Part shown: positions 34,791 to 44,480 of the stretch, piece after piece
Position numbering within the stretch: position 1 is the stretch's first letter
Layout of the letters: each line of letters begins with the position of its first letter
Assembly (NCBI GenBank): GCA_035495315.1
Contig: DATJGF010000061.1
Location: 72,807 to 136,806, forward strand
DNA: 64,000 bases
DNA from: DATJGF01 sp035495315
Lineage (GTDB): Bacteria; Verrucomicrobiota; Verrucomicrobiia; Limisphaerales; UBA8199
Reading direction: 5' to 3'
The notes under the pieces: model-generated
Seen by the model: only the letters and a program-made list of their open reading frames with translations
Databases searched by the model: none
What the model was told of the DNA's origin: nothing
Translations under genes and position numbers: made by a program

Positions 34791-37700
34791 ATGGTTGTGT
34801 CGGTGTTCAGTACCCCCCGAATCTGCGTTGGCCCCCTTTTGACGATTGTTGGCCTGGTCTCCTTGCTTTGTTGCGAATGCGGCGGTGCCTCCTCGCAAGC
34901 CTTGACGACGCTAAAAGCTGAGCCGGTTTTTGAGGTTGGGACCGTTCCAAGTGGTTGGGCCCAAAACCCGGTTACCGCTATTGTGCAAACGCGTCAGGGC
35001 TATCTCTGGTTGGGCACGTACCATGGCTTGGCGAGATTTGATGGTGTTCGGTTCACGGTATTTGGTTCCGGCAATACGGCTGGCCTGGCTAATGGCCTGA
35101 TCACCAGCTTGCATGAAGATCCGCGCGGGGCGCTCTGGATTGGGCATGAGACCGGCCACCTTACCCGGTTTGCTGGTGACCGGTTCGAAACGATCCCACT
35201 TCGAACAAATTGGACGGGAGGGGTGATCGAGTCCATTACCAGTGATGAAAACGATGACGTGTGGTTACTCAATGACTCCGGATTGTTCTATCGATTGCGC
35301 GACGGTGCAACGGTCGAAGTCCCTGGCGGTGCCTCACCCACTCGCAAAGTGGCATTGACGCGTGCGCCTAACGGCAAAATTTGGCTCGTCGCCAACGGCG
35401 CCATCGCTTCACTCGATCATGGCCGGATTGCCCCATTCCGTTTTCGCAACGGGCGGCCGACTGACTTTTTCGAGCGGGTGCTCCCGACTCCGGATGGCGG
35501 GCTTTGGGTTTTGGGTAACCAACGCCTCCGTAAATGGCTTGGGGGGCGCTGGGTGGCTGAGGCGGATATCGGAGCATTGGCGCCAGGAACTGTGAGCATA
35601 TTATTCGAAACCAGCTCCGGCATATTGCTGGCCGGAACTCTGCGGGAAGGTCTTTTTGTGCTGCAACCGGGCGGCAGAGCGCTTTGTTTGGATCGCAGCA
35701 AAGGGCTATCCCACAATTGGATTCGGGCGCTGTGCGAGGACCACGAAGGCAATATTTGGATCGGGACTGGTGCGGGTATCGATAGTTTGCGATCCCGCAA
35801 GGTCCAACTACTCAGCCCGCCGGACGAATGGCAGGGTTCCGGCGTGCTGTCGCTGGCTCTGACACCCGATGGCTCGGCCTGGATCGGAACCGAAGGGGCT
35901 GGACTCTACCACTATGATGATGGCCAGTGGAGCTCGTTCTCAGAGGGGGCCGGGGTGGCAAATCCGTACGTTTGGTCCGTGCTGCAAACTCGTGCCCACC
36001 AACTCTTCGTCGGGACATGGGGCGGCGGATTGCTCACGCAGCAAGGCGAACGCTTTGTTTCCGAGGGCGTGCTTCGCGAGATTACCGCGCCTGTCGTCTC
36101 GCTGTATGAAGCCCAGGACGGCGCACTATGGATCGGCACTACAACCGGCCTATACCGCTACGAAGAGGGCAAACTTTCTTTGCCGGCGGGCAAAGATAAA
36201 CTCGCCTTTCCGGATGTTCGCGCCATCACCGAAACTGCCGATGGCGCCGTATGGTTTGGTATGTCCGGCGGCGGCCTCGGGTGCTTAAAAAACGGGCAAT
36301 TGAAGCAATGGCGCAAAGCTGAGGGGTTGAGCAGTGACTTCGTCGTGTGCCTCTACGCTGAACCGGAGGGGACACTGTGGCTAGGCACTTCCGATAACGG
36401 TCTTATCCGGCTCAAGCAAGGGAAGTTCTCGACGGTCTCTACCGCGCAAGGGCTACCCAGCGAAATAATCTGCCATCTCATCGATGATGACCGAGGCTAC
36501 CTTTGGATCGGTTCGCAACGCGGCATCCTTCGAGTGCATCTGGCCGACCTCAACCGCTGCGCCGATGGTATTGTGCCTTCCGTGCGCTTCTTGAGTTATG
36601 GCAAGGCCGAAGGTTTGTTGGCCGAGACCTGTTCGGGAGGTTTTCAGCCCGGAGCTTCGCGGGCTGCCGACGGACGGCTCTGGTTTCCTACTGCGAAAGG
36701 CATAGCCATTGTGGATCCGGCTAAAGTCGTTCCCAACACGAATGTCCCGCCAGTAGTCATCGAGGAATTGCGAATAGATGATAAACTCTTCCCGCTGTCA
36801 ACGCCGCCCGTTGGGCGTTCCGGCACCGTTACGCCCGTGGCGATTCCGCCGGGCAGCCGCCGGTTCGAAATCCGTTACACCGGGCTGAGCTTCATCGCTC
36901 CGGAGAAGGTTCAATTCCGATATAGACTGGATGGCCTTGACCAAGGCTGGAAAGAAGCCGGAGCAACGCGGCTCGCCGAATATAGCTATTTGCCGCCGGC
37001 GACCTATAGGTTTCGTGTCACGGCCTGCAACAACGACGGGCTTTGGAATGAGAGCGGGACGGCTTTTGATTTCACCGTGCTTCCTTTTTTCTGGCAGACC
37101 TGGTGGTTCCAGATGGCGGCGTTGTTAAGCAGTGCGGGTCTAGTCGGTACCGGTGCGCTATGGGTGACGCGTCTGCGGTTACGGAACAAGCTGACCCAAC
37201 TGGAACGCCAGCGCGCTCTGGAACGCGAACGCGCCCGGATTGCCCGCGATATCCATGATGACCTCGGAGCCAGTCTCACGCGGATTACGCTGCTGAGCCA
37301 ATCTGTCCGCAGTGAAACCGAAACTTTGCCTGAAACCGCTGCAGATGCCGATCAGATTTACCACACCGCCCGCGAACTCACCCGGGCGCTGGATGAAATC
37401 GTTTGGGCCGTCAACCCCAAGCACGACACGCTCGACAGTTTGATCACCTACCTGGGACGTTTCGCGCAGCAGTTTCTTAGCGCGGCCGAAATCCGCTGCC
37501 GCCTCGACATTCCGGTCCACCTCCCGTCCTGGGCACTTACTTCTGAAGTGCGCCACAATGTGTTCCTTGCCTTCAAGGAGGCGCTCCACAACGCGCTCAA
37601 ACATGCTCACGCTACCGAGGTGCGCGTCTTGTTGGAACTTCAAACGGATAGTTTCACGATTATCATTTGGGATAATGGCTGCGGGTTCGACCCCGGCACC

Positions 37701-37862
37701 GCAAAACTGCACCCCGCTCCTGACCGCACGCGGCTAGCCGTCGGCAATGGGCTGCAAAATATGCAGCGGCGGCTGGCAGAGATTAGTGGACGCTGCGAAT
37801 GGGACACTGCCCCCGGCGAAGGCACCCGGGTCAAACTACACATCCGTCATCAAAACAGATGA
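34791..37862 (+). CDS. Two-component sensor histidine kinase with periplasmic propeller (Reg_prop/Y_Y_Y, HisKA_3)
   Basis: The 1023-aa product starts with a hydrophobic export segment (about residues 12-28). About 45-690 are Reg_prop-type repeats (GYLWLGTYHGLARFDG, NIWIGTGAGIDSLRS, ALWIGTTTGLYRYEEG), expected to form two propellers. About 700-765 is a Y_Y_Y Ig-like domain (YRLDGLDQGWKEAG), then one membrane helix (771-795). The cytoplasmic part holds a HisKA_3 domain (ARIARDIHDDLGASL, predicted phosphorylated His822) and a HATPase (VWAVNP, NALKHAHA, DNGCGF, GLQNMQRRL). It is a NarX-type kinase sensing an extracytoplasmic ligand, often a glycan in related systems (family knowledge). Its stop overlaps a possible ATG of the response regulator, so the two form a pair. 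An alternative start lies 30 codons upstream. Confidence 0.93.
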   Translation: MVVSVFSTPRICVGPLLTIVGLVSLLCCECGGASSQALTTLKAEPVFEVGTVPSGWAQNPVTAIVQTRQGYLWLGTYHGLARFDGVRFTVFGSGNTAGLANGLITSLHEDPRGALWIGHETGHLTRFAGDRFETIPLRTNWTGGVIESITSDENDDVWLLNDSGLFYRLRDGATVEVPGGASPTRKVALTRAPNGKIWLVANGAIASLDHGRIAPFRFRNGRPTDFFERVLPTPDGGLWVLGNQRLRKWLGGRWVAEADIGALAPGTVSILFETSSGILLAGTLREGLFVLQPGGRALCLDRSKGLSHNWIRALCEDHEGNIWIGTGAGIDSLRSRKVQLLSPPDEWQGSGVLSLALTPDGSAWIGTEGAGLYHYDDGQWSSFSEGAGVANPYVWSVLQTRAHQLFVGTWGGGLLTQQGERFVSEGVLREITAPVVSLYEAQDGALWIGTTTGLYRYEEGKLSLPAGKDKLAFPDVRAITETADGAVWFGMSGGGLGCLKNGQLKQWRKAEGLSSDFVVCLYAEPEGTLWLGTSDNGLIRLKQGKFSTVSTAQGLPSEIICHLIDDDRGYLWIGSQRGILRVHLADLNRCADGIVPSVRFLSYGKAEGLLAETCSGGFQPGASRAADGRLWFPTAKGIAIVDPAKVVPNTNVPPVVIEELRIDDKLFPLSTPPVGRSGTVTPVAIPPGSRRFEIRYTGLSFIAPEKVQFRYRLDGLDQGWKEAGATRLAEYSYLPPATYRFRVTACNNDGLWNESGTAFDFTVLPFFWQTWWFQMAALLSSAGLVGTGALWVTRLRLRNKLTQLERQRALERERARIARDIHDDLGASLTRITLLSQSVRSETETLPETAADADQIYHTARELTRALDEIVWAVNPKHDTLDSLITYLGRFAQQFLSAAEIRCRLDIPVHLPSWALTSEVRHNVFLAFKEALHNALKHAHATEVRVLLELQTDSFTIIIWDNGCGFDPGTAKLHPAPDRTRLAVGNGLQNMQRRLAEISGRCEWDTAPGEGTRVKLHIRHQNR

Positions 37863-37897
37863 CACCCAAATCCCACGTGATCAGCTATAAGGGTGAA

Positions 37898-38554
37898 ATG
37901 CCGATTACGGTCTCAATTGTCGAGGACGACGCGCAGACTCGGAAGATCCTCGCTAGCTGGATCAGCCGCACGCAAGGCTTCTGCCTTGCTGGCGAATGGG
38001 GCGAAGCTGAGAGCGCGCTGCCTGGCTTGATCGAACAAAAGCCCGACGTAGTGCTGATGGATATTAATTTGCCGGGCATCAGCGGCGTCGAGGCGGTCAA
38101 GAAACTCAAACCAAGCCTGCCCCAAACGCAATTTGTCATGCTGACCGTTTACGAGGATTCGGACCACATTTATGATGCCCTCGCGGCAGGGGCGACCGGC
38201 TACCTGCTCAAGCAGACCCCGCGTCCGGAACTGGTGCGGGCGCTCGAAGACGTTCACCGAGGCGGTTCGCCCATGACGAGCAATATCGCCCGCAAGGTGG
38301 TCCAATCATTCCGCCAGAAACCGGCTGCGCCGGAGAACGGCGAGGAACTCTCTCCGCGTGAACAAGAGGTGCTCGATTTGTTGGCACGCGGCTATTTGTA
38401 CAAAGAAATCGCCGATCGCCTGAACATCAGTGTTCCCACGGTTAATACTTACGTCCGCCGCATGTATGAAAAACTGCACGTGCGCTCCCGGGCTCAGGCG
38501 GTCGCTAAATATGCCCATTTGGTACCGGGCCACGGGGGCAGGGCAAAATCCTAG
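37898..38554 (+). CDS. LuxR/NarL-type response regulator
   Basis: The 218-aa regulator has an N-terminal receiver (VSIVEDD, phospho-acceptor Asp55 in VLMDINLPG, LKQTPRPE) and a C-terminal LuxR HTH (LSPREQEVLDLLARGYLYKE, then IADRLNISVPTVNTYV). AAGGGTG sits just before the ATG at 37898. An upstream ATG at 37859 overlaps the kinase stop as ATGA and would add 13 residues, so either start is possible. It is the cognate partner of the HisKA_3 kinase just upstream. The target could include the exported protein gene 190 bases downstream (inference; no operator identified). Confidence 0.95.
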   Translation: MPITVSIVEDDAQTRKILASWISRTQGFCLAGEWGEAESALPGLIEQKPDVVLMDINLPGISGVEAVKKLKPSLPQTQFVMLTVYEDSDHIYDALAAGATGYLLKQTPRPELVRALEDVHRGGSPMTSNIARKVVQSFRQKPAAPENGEELSPREQEVLDLLARGYLYKEIADRLNISVPTVNTYVRRMYEKLHVRSRAQAVAKYAHLVPGHGGRAKS

Positions 38555-38743
38555 AGCACTGCACTGTCATGCATTTTAATGACATGTAGTTTCTTCTCTT
38601 ATTGGTAGCCTCAACCCGTTGACTGGTTGCCCTAAGTTATGTCGATCTTGTGGCAAAAACCGACCAGAGTGTGTTTCAGGTTGAACTTGTTATCCCCGAC
38701 AGTCTGGCCACACCTGCCGTTAACCCAAAGTCAAAACCCATTT

Positions 38744-40663
38744 ATGAAGTACAAAGATAATACGCAGCACTCACTCCGAACTGCCGCCCTCGCTTTGATG
38801 GCTGCTGGTTCATTTACCTTGAGCCAGGCCCAACCCACTACAAATCTTGTAGTCGCACAATTCGATGCCGGTACCGACCCCTTTTCACAGCTCTACACAT
38901 GGTGGGGCGGAGTCGGCCTGACTCAGGAATGGGACGGGACGCAGAACAGTCCCACCACTCTTGGCCCCAACAATCCGGGTTCAGGTTCCTTGAAGCTGAG
39001 CACCGATTGGTCACAGGTGAACACGTCCGGAGGCCCCCAGCCGCAACTCATGCTCTTAAACGCGTTCAGCGGTATTGAGTGGAATCAAAACGTCACGGCC
39101 AGCGGTTATTACTATGACTTGAACTTCGACATCATGGTGGATCCCGCATCGGCAAGAACTGCCAATGGCGATTTTGGTCACATTCAGGCATTCGTGACAG
39201 ACGCTAATTGGAACCGGATCCAGGTCTGGGATGCGCCAACCTACACGAACACGGGATGGACGCATGTCCACGGATATATTGATCCGGCTGCTGCCGGTGC
39301 CGACACCATCACTGGTTTCGCCCTCTATTGGCCCTGGCAGACCGCCGGTACTGCCGGAGCAATCCCGGGAACACAGACAGTTTGGGTGGATAATATCATT
39401 CTCAACACCAATCTTACCAAGCCGCTGGCGCCGCCCACCTTAACCATGGTGCCAGCCGCGCCGGCCACGCCGGGTTTGAACATCAGCAGTATTGGAGCAG
39501 CCCAATACGATCGGAACAGCATCGCAACGATCGCCGATCAGTCTTGGGTCGGCAGCTCCGGTCCGGTCACCTACTCCGTCACTATCGCGTCCTACCCGCC
39601 GACGAATTATCCAAGCTACCAAACGCACATTTTCCTGGCTTCTTCCCCGGGAAATGAAACCGCCCCGGATTGGAATGAACCCAATATCATTTTCCTGGAT
39701 ATTCAAAATCACGCCGACGGGACGGCGACTGCGACGTTCCGATATAAGATAAATGAGCCTGGGGCGAATACCTTCTTGTACAGTGGCGGGACGCTTGGTT
39801 CGGTTACGAGCACAAACGGACCATTGGGCACCTGGTCGATGACCTGGAATAACGATACCAATGTCACCATCACCTCGCCAGCCGGCACGACGTTCTCCAC
39901 CAATCTCACCTCGGATATAGTAGGGCTCTTCGCAAGCCCGATTGTTGCGTATTTCGGTTGCCAACCGAATACCGTAAATGACATCGGCCAGACGGTGGTC
40001 CTCTCAAATGTTAAGACGACTGGGACTCCTAATCCGATTAACGATAGTTTCAAAGGTTCCGGTGTCGACACCAGCACTTGGGTGTTGAGGGCATCACAGC
40101 CGAACGACGTTTTCATTCCTCGCAGCGATAATGCTTATGTGCTCACCTGGACATTGCCGGACTCGCACTTCAATCTGCAAATGGCCTCAAGTATTAACGG
40201 TCCTTGGACTGATCCCGGCCTGACAAATATTGCTGTCATCGGTCGTAATAAACAGGTGACTATTCCCAAGAGTGTTCTGCCAGCAGGGAACTCAGCCTTT
40301 TTCCGAATGATCAAACCCGTTGCCACCAAACTTCAGGTCTTGATGCCGGGCGAAACTGCGGCTCCGGGGACCGCCTCCGGCAAAACCGGCACGCCGACGG
40401 CCCAGCAGGCCGGCCTCCCATTTGATGTTACGGTCAACGCTGTCGATGATAAATGGAACCTGGTTAACTACGTCACTGACACAGTGAAGATTACGACTAC
40501 TGACGCGAGTGCATCGCTGCCTCTTGACGCTGCACTTGTAAATGGAACGCAGAAGTTTTCTGTGATGTTCGGCAGTGCCGGCACATTCACAGTTACGGCA
40601 ACCGATGTCACGGATGCGTCGAAAACAGCCGGCACAGGTGCGTCTACTACGGCGACGCCATAA
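38744..40663 (+). CDS. Secreted beta-sandwich (carbohydrate-binding-like) protein of unknown function
   Basis: The start at 38744 gives 639 aa with a signal peptide (ending FTLSQAQ, cut near residue 28). Residues 30-225 resemble a jelly-roll binding module: an opening VAQFDAGTDPF, aromatic residues in LYTWWGGVGL, a TQTVWVDNIILNTN strand at the end, as in modules that describe sugar-binding domains of glycan-degrading enzymes. Middle residues 270-470 form another beta domain (ATFRYKINEPG). The C-terminal 110 residues are Ig-like (FDVTVNAVDDKWNLV, TVTATDVTD). No catalytic motif is recognised. A strong terminator follows at 40696. The two-component pair upstream may regulate it. Confidence 0.8.
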   Translation: MKYKDNTQHSLRTAALALMAAGSFTLSQAQPTTNLVVAQFDAGTDPFSQLYTWWGGVGLTQEWDGTQNSPTTLGPNNPGSGSLKLSTDWSQVNTSGGPQPQLMLLNAFSGIEWNQNVTASGYYYDLNFDIMVDPASARTANGDFGHIQAFVTDANWNRIQVWDAPTYTNTGWTHVHGYIDPAAAGADTITGFALYWPWQTAGTAGAIPGTQTVWVDNIILNTNLTKPLAPPTLTMVPAAPATPGLNISSIGAAQYDRNSIATIADQSWVGSSGPVTYSVTIASYPPTNYPSYQTHIFLASSPGNETAPDWNEPNIIFLDIQNHADGTATATFRYKINEPGANTFLYSGGTLGSVTSTNGPLGTWSMTWNNDTNVTITSPAGTTFSTNLTSDIVGLFASPIVAYFGCQPNTVNDIGQTVVLSNVKTTGTPNPINDSFKGSGVDTSTWVLRASQPNDVFIPRSDNAYVLTWTLPDSHFNLQMASSINGPWTDPGLTNIAVIGRNKQVTIPKSVLPAGNSAFFRMIKPVATKLQVLMPGETAAPGTASGKTGTPTAQQAGLPFDVTVNAVDDKWNLVNYVTDTVKITTTDASASLPLDAALVNGTQKFSVMFGSAGTFTVTATDVTDASKTAGTGASTTATP

Positions 40664-40695
40664 TATTAGAGCTCTGCTGAAGGGGATGATCGAAC

Positions 40696-40724
40696 AGGGC
40701 GCTGCCTTCCGGAGGCAGCGCCCT
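40696..40724 (+). terminator. Rho-independent terminator
   Basis: Perfect 12-bp stem AGGGCGCTGCCT / AGGCAGCGCCCT with a 5-base loop (TCCGG), followed by GATTGTTTTG. It lies 32 bases after the stop of the exported protein gene and separates it from the convergent aminotransferase gene. Confidence 0.88.
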
Positions 40725-40794
40725 GATTGTTTTGATGCAGGCGTAGCGCCGCTTTAGGTCCCCTATCGCAATACGCTTTGGCCCGACGGTTCGG

Positions 40795-41970
40795 CTATTT
40801 GACGAGGATGCGGCAGAACCGCTCGATGCGCTCCAGTCCCTTCTCCAGGCTGGCCATACTTGTCGCATAGCTGAGCCGGATGTAATCATCGGCACCAAAC
40901 GCAATACCGGGGACGGCGGCGACTTTCTCTTGCTCGAGCAGTTTCGCGCAGAACTCGGTCGATTTGAGGCCCGTGCCCGCAATATTAGGGAAGAGGTAAA
41001 AAGCGCCCTTGGCGTTCACACAGGATATGCCGGGGATAGTGTTCAACTTTTTCCAAGCAAATGTGCGGCGGTTGTTGAACTCGGCCAGCCAGCCCTTTAG
41101 GTGATCTTGCGGTCCGGTCAATGCGGCAACGGCGCCTTTTTGCGCGAACGAAGTCGGGTTACTGGTGCTGTGGCTTTGAATCGCGTCAATCGCCTTTGCG
41201 ATCGGTTCGGGCGCGGCACACCACCCCAGGCGCCAACCGGTCATGCTCCAGGCCTTGGCGAATCCATGGACGACGATGGTCTGTTCGAAATGCGCCTGGG
41301 AAAAGCTCGCGACGCTGCGATGCGTGGCGCCGTCATAGAGCAGGTGCTCGTAGATCTCATCGCTCATGATCAATACGCCACGCTCGACACAAATATCTCC
41401 CAATGCCTTAATCTCGTCGGGGGTATAAACCGACCCAGTGGGATTACTGGGGGAGTTCAAGACGAACAGCCGTGTGCGGGAGGTAATGGCCTGACGCAAA
41501 GTCTCCGGTGTGATTTTGAACTCAGTCTTGTCAGTCGTTTGGACAATCACCGGCCGCGCGCTCGCCAATTTCACCATCTCTGGATAACTCAACCAATAAG
41601 GCGCCGGGATGATCACTTCATCACCTTCCTCACAAGTCGCAAGAATAACGTTGTAACAAGAGTGTTTCCCCCCGCACGAGACGACGATCTGTGAAGGTTT
41701 GTACGCGAGGCCATTCTCGCGCTTGTGCTTATCAGCTATCGCCTGGCGCAACTCAGGGATGCCTGCCGCAGGAGTATATTTGGTGAATCCCGCCGCCAAC
41801 GCCTTGACGGCCGCGTCTTTGATATGCTGCGGCGTATCGAAATCCGGTTCCCCCGCCCCAAACCCCACGACATCCTGCCCCTCAGCCTTCATCTGTTTGG
41901 CCTTGGAATCGATGACCAGTGTCAGAGAAGGTGATAAAGCTGCCGCGCGCCGCGAGATTTTATAATTCAT
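40795..41970 (-). CDS. Pyridoxal-phosphate aminotransferase, aspartate aminotransferase type (class I)
   Basis: The 391-aa enzyme transfers the amino group between aspartate (or a related amino acid) and 2-oxoglutarate. Seen are VGFGAGEPDFDTP near the N-terminus, FVLNSPSNPTGSVYTPDEI, the substrate- and cofactor-binding SDEIYEHLLYDG, the PLP lysine Lys239 in HGFAKAWSMTGWRLGW, and the C-terminal Arg in YIRLSYATS. Length matches class Ib aspartate aminotransferases (about 390-400 aa). It is monocistronic as far as visible, convergent with the exported protein gene. Substrate range cannot be fixed from sequence. Confidence 0.93.
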   Translation of the reverse strand: MNYKISRRAAALSPSLTLVIDSKAKQMKAEGQDVVGFGAGEPDFDTPQHIKDAAVKALAAGFTKYTPAAGIPELRQAIADKHKRENGLAYKPSQIVVSCGGKHSCYNVILATCEEGDEVIIPAPYWLSYPEMVKLASARPVIVQTTDKTEFKITPETLRQAITSRTRLFVLNSPSNPTGSVYTPDEIKALGDICVERGVLIMSDEIYEHLLYDGATHRSVASFSQAHFEQTIVVHGFAKAWSMTGWRLGWCAAPEPIAKAIDAIQSHSTSNPTSFAQKGAVAALTGPQDHLKGWLAEFNNRRTFAWKKLNTIPGISCVNAKGAFYLFPNIAGTGLKSTEFCAKLLEQEKVAAVPGIAFGADDYIRLSYATSMASLEKGLERIERFCRILVK

Positions 41971-42099
41971 ACCGCCGAGACAAATAGCATCACGCCCGGT
42001 GAGCGCAAGTGAGAATTGGCGCGTTCATTACGCGTCGAGACTTGCTTCTAAATAAACGCCTACACTTGAGTCGAATGGAAGATCGGACCCGCCAGGCGC

Positions 42100-42966
42100 T
42101 CAATTGTCCGACCACTGCTTCATCGCACTCTGAACGCGGAAGTAATCGGGCATTTCATCGGTTGTTGGACTTTGCAGGAAGTACTGGAACAATTTTGGTC
42201 TGCGCCAACGCCAGCGCTCAACATGGCCGTCGGCAAAAGAAAAATTCGCGGCTTGATTGTGCCGGTCGGCAGGCAAATCGAACCAGATCTGCGGAAAAAC
42301 GGGCATCCCGACAGGATTACCGAACTGCGCATCCAGCAGGGTATCCTGATGTTCGTCGACGAAGACAAAAAGACGGCTCGGTGGGGGCTTGATAACCATG
42401 GAAAGTTTCTTCCATGACGGGAGCGAAGAAATGATTCCGAAAGGATCCTGGAACTCAGGGTACCCATTGACGGATTGACTCATATTGTAGCTGCGGTTGC
42501 GCAGCCTCGGCGGCCCGTCAGTGCTCGGCGAGTCGATCGTCGATTTATCAGCGGGACAATGATAGATCCCAACGGACCGGTTGTAGGGAAAAAGGACGCC
42601 CCGCTCCAGATCGACGGTATTGGTGTCCGTCCGCGGGTGATCAGGACACCAGGAAACGCCAGATGCAATGGGACTACTTTGAGAACTGGCGGACATGACT
42701 GAGTCATTGGGCGGCAGAACATCTTCATTATCGACGGCATACAAGTGCCAGCAAACCTCCAATTGTTTGAGATTGTTCAGGCAGGCAACCGCAGCAGCCT
42801 TTTCTTTTGACTTCGTCAACACCGGCAACAGCATCGCCGCCAAAATGGCAATAATGGCGATGACGACTAAAAGCTCAATGAGTGTAAATCCCGACCTTCC
42901 GGCGCCTGGCAACCTGGAGCGGCCGATTGTGCGACCCGCTGGGAACAATTGGCATGGCAATCGCAT
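42100..42966 (-). CDS. Prepilin-type protein with H-X9-DG C-terminal domain
   Basis: The 288-aa protein has a type IV prepilin leader: a 26-residue basic head, then GFTLIELLVVIAIIAILAAM, where cleavage would fall after the Gly and leave a methylated Phe. The globular part has LNNLKQLEVCWHLYAVDNED and a C-terminal HNQAANFSFADGHVERW, the H-X9-DG signature of the DUF1559-like prepilins that are numerous in Verrucomicrobiota and Planctomycetota. It is a pseudopilin or secreted fibre component and could be a client of a secretin machine such as the one in this window. It is the only prepilin seen here. Confidence 0.92.
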   Translation of the reverse strand: MRLPCQLFPAGRTIGRSRLPGAGRSGFTLIELLVVIAIIAILAAMLLPVLTKSKEKAAAVACLNNLKQLEVCWHLYAVDNEDVLPPNDSVMSASSQSSPIASGVSWCPDHPRTDTNTVDLERGVLFPYNRSVGIYHCPADKSTIDSPSTDGPPRLRNRSYNMSQSVNGYPEFQDPFGIISSLPSWKKLSMVIKPPPSRLFVFVDEHQDTLLDAQFGNPVGMPVFPQIWFDLPADRHNQAANFSFADGHVERWRWRRPKLFQYFLQSPTTDEMPDYFRVQSAMKQWSDN

Positions 42967-43278
42967 TCCGAGCCGACTACTTAAGCATGAACCACACCAC
43001 CATAATCGATAAACCAGGGTTCCGCGAGCACATTGTCGCCCTTTTTTTCGCTCTCTTCACAAAGACAGAGTCCGGCGAACGGCCGACTAACTTTTGCCAA
43101 GTTCTTGGCCGTGCTACGGTGAGAATGGAGCAATTCGAGCAAGATCTTTTGGATGCTAAGTATTCCTTCTCCGCGTTTTTCGCGTCTCTGCGGTTGATCT
43201 GGGGCGATCGGATGCCAACAAACAACCGCAGAGGCGCGAAGCACGCAGAGAAAAAACGCACGATGCATCCAAAACAGC
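42967..43278. other. Spacer between the prepilin gene and mnmA
   Basis: No real gene is seen; open frames here run through a repeat. The region carries the inverted repeat described at 43151-43256. Confidence 0.6.
43151..43256. repeat. Inverted repeat, dispersed hairpin family
   Basis: The left arm (43151-43195) in reverse complement reads AACCGCAGAGACGCG then AAAAACGCGGAGAAGG. The right arm (43224-43256) reads AACCGCAGAGGCGCG then AAGCACGCAGAGAAAA. The arms face each other across about 28 bases and could form a long hairpin downstream of mnmA. A third copy lies at 46396-46443. Confidence 0.8.
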
Positions 43279-44370
43279 CTAAGGATTTGCCCGCGTGATC
43301 CAGCCGCCCCCTAAAACCAGATCGTCCTGGTAAAAAACGGCTGCTTGACCCGGTGTGATGGCACGTTGTGAGGCTTTCAGTTCGACTTTTGCTTTTCCCT
43401 CAGCCAGCGGAGTAATCACCGCCTCCGCGCCCGGGTGATTATACCGAATTTTTACCGTGGCCTCGAAGGGAGCGCGCGGATCATCGAAGGGGATCCAGTT
43501 GCACCTATCCACGGCGAAGGCTTTCTCTTCCAAGGCTGAATCATCGCCGACAATGACGCGATTGTTTTCGGGGTCGAGCTCAATGACATAAAGCGGATTG
43601 GGCGAGGAGATGCGGAGGCCTTTGCGTTGGCCGATAGTGTAAAATTCAACACCGTCATGATACCCGAGGACGCGCCCCTGCAGGTCAAGAATCTCGCCGC
43701 GGTGCTTTTCCGCAAGCCTCGCCTGCTGTAGGAACTTGCCATAATCGTTGTCCGGCACGAAGCAAATCTCCATGCTTTCCTCTTTATCAGCGGTCTTAAG
43801 CTGACAATGCCGGGCTACCTCACGCGTGTCGCTTTTGGTTTTTTCACCCAGCGGAAACATTGCGCGCGCGAGCTGGTCCTGGCGTAAAGAGAACAGGAAA
43901 TAACTCTGGTCTTTGCGCAAGTCCCGCCCCCGCTTGAGCAGAATGCGGCCGGTATCTGCAGCCTGCTCGAGCCGGGCGAAATGGCCCGTAGCAATGTATT
44001 GCGCGCCGAGTTGGCCAGCGCGCTGAATCAGTCGACCGAATTTAAGGTTCTGATTACACATCACACAAGGGTTTGGCGTGCGGCCGGCCTTGTACTCATC
44101 GGCAAAATACTGAATGACGTGCTTTTGGAATTCCGCCGCCTCGTCGATTAGGTAATACGGGATTCCGAGCTTATGGCACACCGCCCGCGCATCGCTTACG
44201 GCCTGCGGCCCGCAACATTTGTCCTCGGCGCGAGAAACACAATCCTGTGGCCAGAGTTTCAGCGTGATACCCACCACATCGTACCCTTGCTCGAGCAAAA
44301 GGGCAGCGGTGGCTGAGGAGTCCACTCCTCCGCTCATGCCGACGACGACGCGCTTTTTATCCTGAGCCAT
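43279..44370 (-). CDS. mnmA: tRNA-specific 2-thiouridylase MnmA
   Basis: MnmA thiolates U34 of Lys, Glu and Gln tRNAs. The start at 44370 gives 363 aa, close to the usual 360-370. Motifs: PP-loop GMSGGVDSSATAALL, the first catalytic Cys in PNPCVMCNQNLKFG, the second in MEICFVPDNDYGKFL, plus GHFARLE and FYTIGQRKGL. The usual sulfur-relay partners are not nearby. It is divergent from ruvB with a 110-base spacer carrying a 9-bp microrepeat. The sequence beyond its stop runs into the hairpin repeat family. Confidence 0.97.
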   Translation of the reverse strand: MAQDKKRVVVGMSGGVDSSATAALLLEQGYDVVGITLKLWPQDCVSRAEDKCCGPQAVSDARAVCHKLGIPYYLIDEAAEFQKHVIQYFADEYKAGRTPNPCVMCNQNLKFGRLIQRAGQLGAQYIATGHFARLEQAADTGRILLKRGRDLRKDQSYFLFSLRQDQLARAMFPLGEKTKSDTREVARHCQLKTADKEESMEICFVPDNDYGKFLQQARLAEKHRGEILDLQGRVLGYHDGVEFYTIGQRKGLRISSPNPLYVIELDPENNRVIVGDDSALEEKAFAVDRCNWIPFDDPRAPFEATVKIRYNHPGAEAVITPLAEGKAKVELKASQRAITPGQAAVFYQDDLVLGGGWITRANP

Positions 44371-44404
44371 TGAGAGAAAGAAGATAACTGAGGCATTGCG
44401 CAAA

Positions 44405-44438
44405 GTATAGGACCTATAAGACTTATACGTCGTATAGC
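44405..44438. repeat. 9-bp tandem microrepeat between mnmA and ruvB
   Basis: Units GTATAGGAC, CTATAAGAC, TTATACGTC and a partial GTATAGC follow head to tail, consensus nTATAnGnC. The array occupies the divergent promoter region of mnmA and ruvB and contains several TATA-like hexamers. Confidence 0.7.
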
Positions 44439-44480
44439 TTTCCCCTTGCCTGGCTGGAGCATTGCCGCATTCTTTACTCT

